Notes: generated by a model from the sequence alone, not told the origin. DNA of 36,658 nucleotides from Cereibacter changlensis JA139 (GCF_003034985.1 NZ_PZKG01000034.1:1-36658), one strand, 5' to 3'; numbered from the stretch's first letter, positions 14,412-21,947 are shown. Made by a program: numbers and translations.

Positions 14412-14786
14412 ATGGAACACGGTGCGAGGCGGGCTCCACGGATTCTGGTGGTGGAGGACGATCTGCTGATCGCCATGGATCTGGTCGACGAGCTGGAGGA
14501 CGCCGGGATCTCGGTCGCCGGCCCGGCGCGCACGGTGAAGGACGCGCTGCGGATGATCGAGCTGCAGGACATCGACGCGGCCCTGCTCGACGTGAATCTC
14601 CAGGACGAGGATTCCTACCCGATCGCTGCGGCGCTACAGCAGCGCGGCCTGCCCTTCGCCTTTCTCAGCGGCCATGCCGCCGCCGCCCTGCCGCCGGAAT
14701 TCGCCGGCCAGCAGATGCTGCAGAAGCCGGTGACGACGGCGACGCTGACCTCGGTGATCGAGGGCCTGCTGAGCAGCGTGAGCTGA
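14412..14786 (+). CDS. Single-domain response regulator
   Basis: Receiver-only protein of 124 aa. Acidic Glu15/Asp16, phosphoacceptor Asp60 (ALLDVNLQDED), Ser86 (FLSGHAA) and Lys105 (LQKPV) are in place. It resembles the receiver at 5677 in its ILVVEDDLLIAMDL start and its lack of an output domain, but it has no kinase partner beside it. AGGAGG lies upstream of the ATG. It could be a phosphate shuttle or sink in the stress phosphorelay. A convergent EcfG-type promoter at 14916-14940 points back toward its 3' end. Confidence 0.88.
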   Translation: MEHGARRAPRILVVEDDLLIAMDLVDELEDAGISVAGPARTVKDALRMIELQDIDAALLDVNLQDEDSYPIAAALQQRGLPFAFLSGHAAAALPPEFAGQQMLQKPVTTATLTSVIEGLLSSVS

Positions 14787-14915
14787 AGGCGGCATCGCGG
14801 CGCGGACGGGGCAGAGGTCGGCGCCATTCCTTGGCCAGGCGGGAAACCGGAAAAACCTCTCCTGTCCCTCATGCCGTCGCGTCCGGTTGACACGCGCCGC
14901 GATGCTCGGGAGGGC

Positions 14916-14940
14916 AACCGGGGCGCAGCCCGATTGTTCC
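14916..14940 (-). promoter_or_regulatory. Orphan EcfG-type promoter (candidate sRNA or antisense)
   Basis: Minus strand GGAAC (14940-14936), 16 bases, GGTT (14919-14916). The predicted start is near 14908. No convincing gene follows: a frame with ATG at about 14870 (MRDRRGFSGF) runs antisense through the receiver gene and has no family character. The product may be a small RNA in 14790-14908 or an antisense RNA to the receiver. Confidence 0.5.
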
Positions 14941-14972
14941 AGAGACGATGACCGCCGGGGCGAGCCGGCGCC

Positions 14973-15089
14973 GGGGGCATCGAGCCCCCGCCCCCGGCGG
15001 GGGCCGCGGGCCCGCACCGGGGCGGTCGGGGGACGGCTGACGCGGTGCCGGGCGTCGGCGGAGGATGAGTATTTGGGCAAGGAGAAACC
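14973..15089. repeat. Dispersed intergenic repeat, copy 1
   Basis: Hairpin GGGGGC-ATCGA-GCCCCC at 14973-14989 and the module AGTATTTGGGCAAGGAGAAA at 15068-15087, separated by very GC-rich sequence. Both modules recur at 30144-30160 and 30231-30250. The rest of the 14787-15183 gap holds no supported gene. Confidence 0.65.
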
Positions 15090-15105
15090 GGAAGGGCAAA
15101 ACGAA

Positions 15106-15129
15106 ACGGCCCCGCCAAGGCGGGGCCGT
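15106..15129 (-). terminator. Terminator of the minus-strand small-gene pair
   Basis: Eleven-pair stem ACGGCCCCGCC / GGCGGGGCCGT with a two-base loop. On the minus strand it is followed by TTTCGTTTT. It lies about 55 bases past the stop at 15184. Confidence 0.8.
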
Positions 15130-15183
15130 CGTCACTGGTACGGATGCGCGGGATCGCGCGGCACGGGTTACGAAGCGGTTGGT

Positions 15184-15258
15184 TCAGCGCAGTCCGAGGA
15201 AGGACAGGATGGCGATGACCACGACCACGAGGCCGACGAGATAGATGATGCTGTTCAC
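15184..15258 (-). CDS. Tiny single-helix membrane protein (24 aa)
   Basis: GTG start at 15258 with AAGGAG about 8 bases upstream, and TGA at 15184. The peptide is one hydrophobic helix, NSIIYLVGLVVVVIAILSFL, ending GLR. Peptides of this look (N..IYLVGLVVVV.A.L.F.GLR) are, to my knowledge, common in alphaproteobacteria and poorly studied. The perfect ribosome site and the strong terminator downstream support real expression. It follows the proline-rich 57-aa gene by 39 bases on the same strand and is probably in its transcript. Role unknown; small single-span proteins often tune membrane enzymes. Confidence 0.65.
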   Translation of the reverse strand: MNSIIYLVGLVVVVIAILSFLGLR

Positions 15259-15297
15259 GAGTATTGCTCCTTGCTGAAAATCAATGATCCGGGCCGC

Positions 15298-15471
15298 TTA
15301 CATCGGCATGGTGGGCGGGACCGGCATCGGGTTGGACGGGCCGTCGCCATCCATCGGCGGCAGGTCGATGTCCTTCTGCGGCCGGGGCCGCGGATCCGGC
15401 GTCACGTCGGGCGCCGGACCTTCGGGCGGTTCCGGCAGCGGGCCGGGCGCCGGCTTGGGGTCTGACATCAT
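15298..15471 (-). CDS. Proline-rich small protein (57 aa)
   Basis: Not recognised. The peptide begins MMSDPKPAPGPLPEPPEG and is mostly Pro, Asp and Gly, ending NPMPVPPTMPM; it is expected to be disordered, with no signal peptide or helix. AAAGGA lies just before the double ATG (15471 or 15468). A possible EcfG-like site sits upstream on the minus strand: GGAAC at 15554-15550 and CATT at 15533-15530, 16 bases apart, but the -10 lacks the conserved G, so I do not list it separately. Short proline-rich proteins next to stress genes occur in this family; the function is unknown. Confidence 0.5.
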   Translation of the reverse strand: MMSDPKPAPGPLPEPPEGPAPDVTPDPRPRPQKDIDLPPMDGDGPSNPMPVPPTMPM

Positions 15472-15643
15472 GGGTCTTTCCTTTCACGCCTTTGTCGGGC
15501 TGCGGGGTGGCTTCACCCTCTGCTGCCCCAATGCGGTTCACCGGCATTTGTTCCCCAGGGCTCCGCGCATCCTCGGCGGGATCTGACCGGCGCGGGGCGC
15601 GGGGCCTTCGCGGCGACGTGCCGGCGGGCGTTGCATTTGCGCT

Positions 15644-15668
15644 GGAACATTCACCCGGACCGCCTGTT
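15644..15668 (+). promoter_or_regulatory. EcfG-type promoter for the BON gene
   Basis: GGAAC 15644-15648, 16 bases, TGTT 15665-15668. It lies about 65 bases before the ATG at 15735. Confidence 0.7.
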
Positions 15669-15734
15669 TCACCAGCAGTCGCAAGATGCCCGGGGCTGCG
15701 ACCCCAGGCAGACCAGCCGTTTGAGGAGGACGAC

Positions 15735-16463
15735 ATGGCCCAGCGATACGACAGGTCGCGCAACGACCCTGCGTTCGATGCGCCGGGACGGCGCGCCGAG
15801 GAGCGGGATCACCGCCGCGACCCGCAGGACAGGTTCCAGGACCGTTTCTACCACGAGCAGGACCACGCCAGTCGCGGTTCCGTCGAGCGCGGGGTGGAGG
15901 ATTGGCAGCAGGAAGAGGCCGGGCATCGCCCCTCGCGCTTAGAGGATGAGCGCTCGCGGCACGGGTTCGACGCCCGTGAGGAGGAGTGGCGTACTCCCAC
16001 CTCGCGTTACAGCGCGCCGCCCCGCGGCCGGGAGAGCGGCGGCTGGGGTCGGCGCAAGGACGGACCGGCGCACGAGCGCGGCTTCCTGCAGCGCGCCTCG
16101 GACGAGCTCGCCTCCTGGATGGGCGATGACGCGGCCGCGCACCGCCGCGAGGAGGACCATCGCGGCAAGGGGCCGCGCGGCTACCAGCGCCCGGACAGCC
16201 GCATCCATGACGACGTGAACGACCGGCTCAGCGACCACCCGCGGATCGACGCCTCGGATATCGAGGTCTCGGTGGACTCGGGCGAGGTGACGCTGAGCGG
16301 CGAGGTGAGCTCGAAACTCGCCCGGCGGCAGGCGGAGGATTGCGCCGATGCGGTCTCCGGCGTGCGCTACGTGCAGAACAACCTGCGGGTGCGCGGCGCC
16401 CCGGGCGGCCCCGCATCCTCCGGTTCTGCCGGATTGAGCGGCGCCGGCAATACGCAAGCTTGA
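15735..16463 (+). CDS. BON-domain protein with charged disordered N-terminus
   Basis: Protein of 242 aa. Residues 1-150 are highly charged and low in complexity (Arg, Asp, Glu, His; for example RRAEERDHRRDPQDRFQDRF), with a segment RASDELASWMGDD. A BON domain occupies about 155-225 (IHDDVNDRLSDHPRIDASDI, VTLSGEVSSKLARRQAEDCA), as in OsmY-like proteins, which bind phospholipid or membrane surfaces during osmotic stress. There is no signal peptide, so unlike OsmY it seems cytoplasmic. The ATG at 15735 has GAGGAGG upstream. An EcfG-type promoter precedes it and two hairpins follow. The long arginine-rich tail could bind nucleic acid; that is a guess. Confidence 0.82.
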   Translation: MAQRYDRSRNDPAFDAPGRRAEERDHRRDPQDRFQDRFYHEQDHASRGSVERGVEDWQQEEAGHRPSRLEDERSRHGFDAREEEWRTPTSRYSAPPRGRESGGWGRRKDGPAHERGFLQRASDELASWMGDDAAAHRREEDHRGKGPRGYQRPDSRIHDDVNDRLSDHPRIDASDIEVSVDSGEVTLSGEVSSKLARRQAEDCADAVSGVRYVQNNLRVRGAPGGPASSGSAGLSGAGNTQA

Positions 16464-16471
16464 ACCGGGAT

Positions 16472-16521
16472 AGGGCGGCGCGAGCCGCCCTGCCCCGCAG
16501 AAAGGGCGGCCTCCGCCGCCC
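16472..16521 (+). terminator. Paired hairpins after the BON gene
   Basis: AGGGCGGC-GCGA-GCCGCCCT at 16472-16491 and GGGCGGC-CTCC-GCCGCCC at 16504-16521. Neither has a plus-strand T run, so they are weak terminators or mRNA end-protecting stems. Confidence 0.45.
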
Positions 16522-16575
16522 CTGTCCGTCGCCCGAAGGCGGCTCCGACCCACATCTGACCAACAGGAGACTTCC

Positions 16576-17610
16576 ATGAAACGCATGACTTTCGCGACCG
16601 GCGCCACCGCGCTGCTGATGGCTTCCGCCGCCTATGGCCAGAGCACGACCGCCCAAGGCACCACCATGGGCCAGAGCTGGGACGCGCCGCTCGCCGATAC
16701 CTTCTTCGTGCCGGGCGGGTCGATGGCGCTGCGCACCGAGCCGGAGATCCAGAGCAGCTGGGCCTCGCTGACCGATCAGCAGCAGCAGCAGGTGCGCGAT
16801 GATTGCAGCGCCTTCAGCACCGACAACGCCTCGCAGGAAGCCGGCGCCAGCGGTGCGGCCTCGGGCGGCGTGTCCGATGCGGTGACCAGCGGCATGGCGG
16901 GGGCCGACCCCGAGACCACCGGCGCCGCCGAGGGAACCGCCGCCGCCAACGATCCGTCGCAGCCGAAGTCGGGCTCGACCGAGAATGCGACCGTGGCCGA
17001 GGAAGACGGATCGACGGGCGCCGGCACGGCGACGCTGCCGACCGGCCCGGAGGCCTCGGGGACCGGCGCGCAGACCAATGAATCCGCAGCAGGGGCCACC
17101 ACCGGCTCCAGCGCCGGGACCAGCGGCCAGACGACCAGCGACACGAGCGGCGGCGCCACCACCGGCAGCGCAGCGGGCGGATCGGCTGCGGGCGGGACCT
17201 CCGACGGCGCGGCGACCGGCAGTGCGGCGACCGGCGGAACGTCGGACAGCGCGGCTAGCGGCAGCGCAGCGACCGGGGGGACCTCGGACAGCGGCGCGGC
17301 TACCGGGAGCATGACCGCAGGCAGCGGGGCCGGCAGCGCAACGACGGGCGGCACGACGACGGGCGGCACGACGACCGATGGCGATATGGCTGCGGGCGGC
17401 TCGACGACCGGCAGCGGCTCGACCGATGGCGCGATGACCGGCGGCACCTCGACGGAGGGCGCGGCGACCGGTGCGACCGGGAGCATGGCCAGCGACGGCG
17501 CGTCGACCGGCGGCGCCTCGTCGGAGATGACCACCTCGGACATGGCCGATACCAGCCGGGTTTCGCTGACCACCTGGACCCAGATCTGCGGCATGGTGGA
17601 AGAGTTCTGA
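16576..17610 (+). CDS. Secreted Gly/Ser/Thr/Ala repeat protein (344 aa)
   Basis: Exported protein of unknown role. The signal peptide is residues 1-21 (MKRMTFATGATALLMASAAYG, cleavage before QST). A short ordered domain at about 30-80 (SWDAPLADTFFVPGGSMALR, LTDQQQQQVRDDC) is followed by about 240 residues of disordered sequence rich in Gly, Ser, Thr and Ala. Within it a 14-residue unit, GSAATGGTSDSAAS and close variants, repeats at least three times (about 17164-17304). The chain ends in an ordered LTTWTQICGMVEEF, giving two cysteines, one each side of the linker, that could pair. AGGAG precedes the ATG. No EcfG-type promoter is found. It looks like a periplasmic or cell-surface spacer protein. 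Recombination of the repeat may vary its length. Confidence 0.75.
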   Translation: MKRMTFATGATALLMASAAYGQSTTAQGTTMGQSWDAPLADTFFVPGGSMALRTEPEIQSSWASLTDQQQQQVRDDCSAFSTDNASQEAGASGAASGGVSDAVTSGMAGADPETTGAAEGTAAANDPSQPKSGSTENATVAEEDGSTGAGTATLPTGPEASGTGAQTNESAAGATTGSSAGTSGQTTSDTSGGATTGSAAGGSAAGGTSDGAATGSAATGGTSDSAASGSAATGGTSDSGAATGSMTAGSGAGSATTGGTTTGGTTTDGDMAAGGSTTGSGSTDGAMTGGTSTEGAATGATGSMASDGASTGGASSEMTTSDMADTSRVSLTTWTQICGMVEEF

Positions 17611-17714
17611 GGCCCGGACCACAAGGCGCGAGGTCCTGACACTCCAGCGATGATCGGCCCCTGATCATTGCCGAGAGCCCACCGGCCCTCGCGCCGATAA
17701 AAAACACTGAATCA

Positions 17715-17743
17715 CACCCGCTCCCGCAATCCGGGAGCGGGTG
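17715..17743. terminator. Strong hairpin between secreted-protein genes
   Basis: Twelve-pair stem CACCCGCTCCCG / CGGGAGCGGGTG with a CAATC loop, about 105 bases after the stop at 17610. No T run follows directly on the plus strand; on the minus strand TTTTTT comes 9 bases later. An AT-rich stretch at 17744-17820, with no gene, follows. Confidence 0.5.
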
Positions 17744-17854
17744 GTGGATATTATAATCACATCTTTTATACGCCAATTCTGGAACATATTCTTATTCCAC
17801 CCGCTGCCCCAGTTAATTCCGATCCGGAACCGAAAATAAAACACCTTCGGCGGG

Positions 17855-17879
17855 GAAACCGATCGCGATTGGCGACGTT
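17855..17879 (+). promoter_or_regulatory. EcfG-like promoter of PRC-barrel gene 1
   Basis: GAAAC 17855-17859, 16 bases, CGTT 17876-17879; one -35 base differs from GGAAC. The same variant with the same spacing precedes the paralogue at 18825-18849. Confidence 0.6.
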
Positions 17880-17887
17880 GTCTCGAT

Positions 17888-17906
17888 GCAGGGTGCAAGG
17901 CTCTGC
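17888..17906 (+). promoter_or_regulatory. Conserved 5'-leader hairpin, copy 1
   Basis: GCAGGGT and GCTCTGC pair over 7 positions (two G-U) around the loop GCAAG. It begins within a few bases of the predicted transcription start. The stem is identical in copy 2 at 18858-18876, where the loop is GTGAG. Confidence 0.6.
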
Positions 17907-17942
17907 TTGCGCCAAAGTTGAACGATCGAAAAGGAGACACTC

Positions 17943-18683
17943 ATGAAGAAAGTCATCGCACTGTCCGCAGCGCTCGCCGCTGCTGGGGCGTTTTCGGCTT
18001 CCGCCCAAGAGACTGCCCCCGCTGCCGATCCCGCGACCACCCCGCCGGCTGCCGGCGCCACCGACACCACCATGCCGCCCGCAGACGGCAGCACCGGAAC
18101 CGGAACCGGCATGAACGCCGACGCCCCCGGCGGCGAGACGACCACCATGCCGCCGGCGACCGACACCGAGACCGATATGGGGACCGACAGCGCGACCCCG
18201 CCGGCCGGCGAGATGGGGACCGACACCACCACCCCGCCGGCTGGCGAGATGGGGACCGACACAACCACCGCTCCGGCGATGGACGGCGCCATGGAACCCG
18301 CTGATACCGCTACGACTCCGCCCGCCGATGGTGCGATGGCGACCGACGGCGCCATGGCCACCGATGGCGCGATGACCGTGCCGGAGGGCTACACGCTCTA
18401 CTCGGGCGAGCCGATGACGGCGGAGGACCTGCAGGACGCCGCGGTCTATGCCTCGGACGACTCCTCGGTCAGCAACATCTCGGACTTCGTGCTGGCTGAA
18501 GACGGCGCGATCACCCAGGTGATCTTCGACGTCGGCGGCTTCCTCGGGATCGGCGCGCGCAACGTCGCGGTGCCCTTCGAGGATCTGCAGATCTACACCA
18601 ATGCCGATGCGACCGACATGCGCGTCTATCTTCCGATGACCAAGGAAGAGATGGAAGGCCTGCCGGAATACACCGAGAACTGA
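17943..18683 (+). CDS. Exported PRC-barrel protein 1 (246 aa)
   Basis: Periplasmic or envelope protein. Signal peptide residues 1-21 (cleavage SASA|Q). Residues 22-145 form a disordered linker of Thr, Pro, Ala, Asp and Met with repeated 'TPPAGEMGTDT' units. A PRC-barrel domain lies at about 145-240 (YTLYSGEPMTAEDLQDAAVY, IFDVGGFLGIGARNVAVPFE). PRC barrels occur in photosynthetic reaction-centre H subunits, RimM and many stress proteins, where they mediate binding. AAGGAG precedes the ATG. The neighbour at 18912 is a paralogue with the same architecture, promoter and leader hairpin. A strong terminator follows. Confidence 0.85.
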   Translation: MKKVIALSAALAAAGAFSASAQETAPAADPATTPPAAGATDTTMPPADGSTGTGTGMNADAPGGETTTMPPATDTETDMGTDSATPPAGEMGTDTTTPPAGEMGTDTTTAPAMDGAMEPADTATTPPADGAMATDGAMATDGAMTVPEGYTLYSGEPMTAEDLQDAAVYASDDSSVSNISDFVLAEDGAITQVIFDVGGFLGIGARNVAVPFEDLQIYTNADATDMRVYLPMTKEEMEGLPEYTEN

Positions 18684-18713
18684 TCCGACGGATCGGCTTT
18701 CGCCGCAAGACCC

Positions 18714-18748
18714 GGGCGCAGGGCGATTCCCTGCGCCCGTTTTCTTTT
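18714..18748 (+). terminator. Rho-independent terminator of PRC-barrel gene 1
   Basis: Ten-pair stem GGGCGCAGGG / CCCTGCGCCC, loop CGATT, then GTTTTCTTTT. Confidence 0.92.
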
Positions 18749-18824
18749 AACGCGATCTCTGACCGCGCAATCCGACAGCCTTATGTTCCCTCTGTTTCAG
18801 GCGATGACATATTTGCGAGCAGGC

Positions 18825-18849
18825 GAAACCGGAATGTAAATCGGACGTT
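18825..18849 (+). promoter_or_regulatory. EcfG-like promoter of PRC-barrel gene 2
   Basis: GAAAC 18825-18829, 16 bases, CGTT 18846-18849. Same variant -35, spacer length and -10 as at 17855-17879. Confidence 0.6.
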
Positions 18850-18857
18850 GTCAATTC

Positions 18858-18876
18858 GCAGGGTGTGAGGCTCTGC
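18858..18876 (+). promoter_or_regulatory. Conserved 5'-leader hairpin, copy 2
   Basis: GCAGGGT / GCTCTGC stem with loop GTGAG. It keeps the same distance from the -10 element as copy 1, while sequence around it has diverged. Confidence 0.6.
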
Positions 18877-18911
18877 CGATACATCCGTGATTTTAGCCAA
18901 AGGAAAATGAC

Positions 18912-19463
18912 ATGAACAAGTTTGTAACGCTGACCGCTGCCCTGGCCACGATGACGGCATTTTCGGTTCATGCCCAGGATAATGGCTCGACCGACGGCTC
19001 CGACTCCGGCGACAGCGCCTCCGAGTCGCAGGAAAGCGACAACGACAGCACCGACGGCATCACCACCGATCCCACGGAGCTTGCGGATCCGGCGCTGAAC
19101 AGCCCGGCCGAGGCCGCCAACACGCCGATGGTGGATTCGACCACCACCACCTCGACCACCCCGACCGATGGCTATGCCCGCTACAGCGGCACGCCGGTCA
19201 TGGCGTCGAGCCTGCAGAACGTGAACATCTACACCACCGAGGGCCAAGTCGTCGGCGCGGTGTCGCAGGTCGTCTCGGGCGCCGACGGTTCGGCCAGCCA
19301 GATCGTCTTCGACGTGGGCCAGTACATGGGCGCCGACTCCAAGATGGTCGCCGTTCCGGTCAGCCAGATCGAGCTCTACAACAATGCCGACTCGAGCGAA
19401 TACCGCATCGTCCTGCCGATGAGCGAAGCCGAGATCCAGAGCATGCCCGAATACCCGATGTAA
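18912..19463 (+). CDS. Exported PRC-barrel protein 2 (183 aa)
   Basis: Paralogue of the preceding gene. Signal peptide residues 1-21 (cleavage SVHA|Q), an acidic Ser/Asp/Thr linker at 22-85 in place of the Pro/Thr linker, then a PRC barrel at about 87-180 (YARYSGTPVMASSLQNVNIY, IVFDVGQYMGADSKMVAVPV). Both proteins end with the motif LPM..E......PEY. AAAGGA precedes the ATG. The shared promoter variant and leader hairpin point to a tandem duplication of the whole transcription unit followed by linker divergence. A terminator with a GCAA loop follows. Confidence 0.85.
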   Translation: MNKFVTLTAALATMTAFSVHAQDNGSTDGSDSGDSASESQESDNDSTDGITTDPTELADPALNSPAEAANTPMVDSTTTTSTTPTDGYARYSGTPVMASSLQNVNIYTTEGQVVGAVSQVVSGADGSASQIVFDVGQYMGADSKMVAVPVSQIELYNNADSSEYRIVLPMSEAEIQSMPEYPM

Positions 19464-19496
19464 TCGGCGCAAGCTGATCCATTAAGGCAACAAGAC

Positions 19497-19525
19497 AGGC
19501 GCGCGGGCAACCGCGCGCCTTTTTG
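19497..19525 (+). terminator. Rho-independent terminator of PRC-barrel gene 2
   Basis: Ten-pair stem AGGCGCGCGG / CCGCGCGCCT, GCAA loop, then five T. Confidence 0.92.
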
Positions 19526-19528
19526 CAT

Positions 19529-19554
19529 GGAACCTCGCCGCTTTTTCCGGTGTT
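19529..19554 (+). promoter_or_regulatory. EcfG-type promoter of gcd
   Basis: GGAAC 19529-19533, 17 bases, TGTT 19551-19554. It starts four bases past the preceding terminator's T run and about 30 bases before the ATG. Confidence 0.65.
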
Positions 19555-19584
19555 CCCACGGCAACCGACCAAAGGAGACTCTGC

Positions 19585-21918
19585 ATGCTGGCCGCCACCG
19601 GAATTGTATTCGCCCTCATGGGCCTCGGCCTGTTCATTCCGGGGGTCTGGCTGCTGACGCTCGGCGGCAGCGCCTATTACGCCGTCGTCGGTCTGGCGAT
19701 CCTCGCCGTGGCCGTGCTGATCTTCCGCCGCAGCGCCGAGGCGCTGACCGTCTACGCGCTGGTCATCGTCGGCTCGCTCGCCTGGGCGATCTGGGAGGTC
19801 GGCTTCGACTGGTGGCAACTGGTGCCGCGTGGCGGCGTCATCGCCCTGCTCGGCATCTGGCTCTACCTCCCGGCGATGCGCCGGCGGCTGCCGACCGATG
19901 CCGACCGCCCCGCCCCCGGCCTGCCGATCGCGCTCAGCCTGATCGCCGCCATCGCGGTCGGCGTCTATTCGATGACCCAGGATCCCGCCGACATCTCCGG
20001 CTCGCTGCCGGTCGAGGTGGTCAGCGCCGACCCCGATCTGGGGCCGACGGCAGGCGACGAGGAGTGGCATCAGTACGGCCGCACCCAGTACGGCCAGCGC
20101 TATTCGCCACTGCAGCAGATCAACATCCAGAACGTCGGCGAACTCGAGCAGGTCTGGCAGTACCAGACCGGCGACGTGAAGCTGCCGCAGGACGTGACCG
20201 AGACCACCTATCAGGTGACGCCGCTGAAGGTCGGCGACAATCTCTACATCTGCACGCCGCACAACCTCGCCATCGCGCTCGACGCGGCCAGCGGCGAGGA
20301 GATCTGGCGCTATGATGCGAATTCGGGTCTGGAGCCCGACCGCCAGCACCAGACCTGCCGCGGCGTGACCTATTGGCGCGACCCGGCGCGCGCGGCCGAC
20401 GCCGCCTGCGCCGAGCGGATCTACATGCCCACCGCCGACGCGCGTCTGATCGCGCTCGACGCCCGCACCGGCACGCTCTGCACCGGCTTCGGCGATGGCG
20501 GCGTGCTTCGGCTGGAGCGTGGCATGCCCTACAACCCGGCGGGCTACTACTACTCGACCTCGCCTCCCATCGCGGTGAACGGCCGGCTGATCTTCGGCGG
20601 CGCGGTGAACGACAACTTCTCGATCCAGTCGCCCTCCGGCGTGATCCGCGCCTTCGACATCAACACCGGCGCGCTGCTGTGGAACTGGGACAGCGGCAAT
20701 CCCGACGACACCGCCCCGATCGACTACGAGGCCGGCGAGACCTATGTGGCGAACTCGCCGAACAGCTGGTCGGTCTTCTCGGTCGATGAGGAACGCGGGC
20801 TCGTCTACATCCCGCTCGGCAATCAGGTGCCCGATCAGCTGGGCATGGGCCGCAGCGAGGCGGTCGAGGAGCATTCCTCCTCCATCGTGGCGCTGAACGT
20901 GACCACCGGCCAGCGCGAATGGGTGTTCCAGACCGTGCACCACGACCTCTGGGACATGGACGTGCCGGCCCAGCCGGTGCTGATCGACCTGACCCAGCCC
21001 GACGGCAGCACGCTGCCGGCGCTGGTGGGGCCGACCAAGCAGGGCGACATCTACGTGCTGAACCGCGAGACCGGCGAGCCGATCTTGCCGGTGACCGAAG
21101 AGCCCGCGCCGGGCGGCGCCATCCCCGAGGATTTCACCGCCCCGACCCAGCCCACCTCGGCCCTGACCTTCAAGCCGGACATGCTGCGCGAGAAGGACAT
21201 GTGGGGCGTCAGCGTCTTCGACCAGCTGGCCTGCCGCATCCAGTATCACCGGCTGAACTACGAAGGGCGCTACACGCCGCCGTCGATCAACGGGACCATC
21301 GTCTATCCGGGCAACTTTGGCGTGTTCAACTGGGGCTCGATCGCGGTCGACCCGGAGCGCCAGGTGATGTTCGGCATGCCGACCTACCTGCCCTTCACCT
21401 CGCGCCTCGTCCCCGCCGCCGACATTCCGGCGCCTGTGGAAGGCGCGACCGCCAGCGAACAGGGGCTGAACCGCAACGAGGGCGCGCCTTACGGCGTGGT
21501 CATGGGGCCGTTCCTCGGCATCCTCGGCGTGCCCTGTTCGGCGCCGCCGTGGGGCTATGTCGCCGGCGCCGACCTGCGCACCGGAGAGATCGCCTGGCAG
21601 CACCGCAACGGCACAGTTCGTGACATGACCCCGCTGCCCCTGCCCTTCAAGCTGGGCGTCCCCGGCATCGGCGGGCCGATCATTACCAAGGGCGGCGTGG
21701 CCTTCCTCGGCGCGACGGTCGACAACTACCTGCGCGGCTACGACCTGACCACCGGCGAACAGCTGTGGAAGGCGCGGCTTCCCGCCGGCGGCCAGTCGAC
21801 GCCGATGACCTACATGCAGGACGGCCGGCAGTATCTGGTGATGGTCGCCGGCGGGCATGGCTCGGTCGGTACCAAGCCCGGCGATTATGTCATCGCCTAC
21901 GCCCTGCCCGAGAGGTGA
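19585..21918 (+). CDS. gcd: Membrane PQQ-dependent glucose dehydrogenase
   Basis: Quinoprotein of 777 aa that oxidises glucose (or a related polyol or cyclic acid) to the lactone in the periplasm and passes electrons to ubiquinone. About five N-terminal helices (residues 1-135) anchor it. The remainder is the eight-bladed PQQ propeller, starting DEEWHQYGRTQYGQRYSPL and carrying repeated tryptophan-docking motifs (EIWRYDAN, LLWNWDSGN, EWVFQTVHHDLWDMDVPAQP, EIAWQHRNG, EQLWKARLP). The HHDLWDMD and TKQGDIYVLNR segments are typical of the glucose/quinate/shikimate group; glucose is most likely but not certain. AAGGAG precedes the ATG. An EcfG-type promoter suggests induction under stress. PQQ synthesis genes are not in the window. 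Confidence 0.92.
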   Translation: MLAATGIVFALMGLGLFIPGVWLLTLGGSAYYAVVGLAILAVAVLIFRRSAEALTVYALVIVGSLAWAIWEVGFDWWQLVPRGGVIALLGIWLYLPAMRRRLPTDADRPAPGLPIALSLIAAIAVGVYSMTQDPADISGSLPVEVVSADPDLGPTAGDEEWHQYGRTQYGQRYSPLQQINIQNVGELEQVWQYQTGDVKLPQDVTETTYQVTPLKVGDNLYICTPHNLAIALDAASGEEIWRYDANSGLEPDRQHQTCRGVTYWRDPARAADAACAERIYMPTADARLIALDARTGTLCTGFGDGGVLRLERGMPYNPAGYYYSTSPPIAVNGRLIFGGAVNDNFSIQSPSGVIRAFDINTGALLWNWDSGNPDDTAPIDYEAGETYVANSPNSWSVFSVDEERGLVYIPLGNQVPDQLGMGRSEAVEEHSSSIVALNVTTGQREWVFQTVHHDLWDMDVPAQPVLIDLTQPDGSTLPALVGPTKQGDIYVLNRETGEPILPVTEEPAPGGAIPEDFTAPTQPTSALTFKPDMLREKDMWGVSVFDQLACRIQYHRLNYEGRYTPPSINGTIVYPGNFGVFNWGSIAVDPERQVMFGMPTYLPFTSRLVPAADIPAPVEGATASEQGLNRNEGAPYGVVMGPFLGILGVPCSAPPWGYVAGADLRTGEIAWQHRNGTVRDMTPLPLPFKLGVPGIGGPIITKGGVAFLGATVDNYLRGYDLTTGEQLWKARLPAGGQSTPMTYMQDGRQYLVMVAGGHGSVGTKPGDYVIAYALPER

Positions 21919-21922
21919 TCGG

Positions 21923-21947
21923 GGAACCAAGCCGGCCAGCGGGGGTT
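21923..21947 (+). promoter_or_regulatory. EcfG-type promoter after gcd
   Basis: GGAAC 21923-21927, 16 bases, GGTT 21944-21947. It starts five bases after the gcd stop and serves the 86-aa gene at 22031. Confidence 0.7.

Noticed and set aside
17781-17850. Two further GGAAC boxes (17781 and 17826) before PRC-barrel gene 1
   Set aside because: No CGTT-like element at 16 or 17 bases; the GAAAC-N16-CGTT site at 17855 is shared with the paralogue and better placed.
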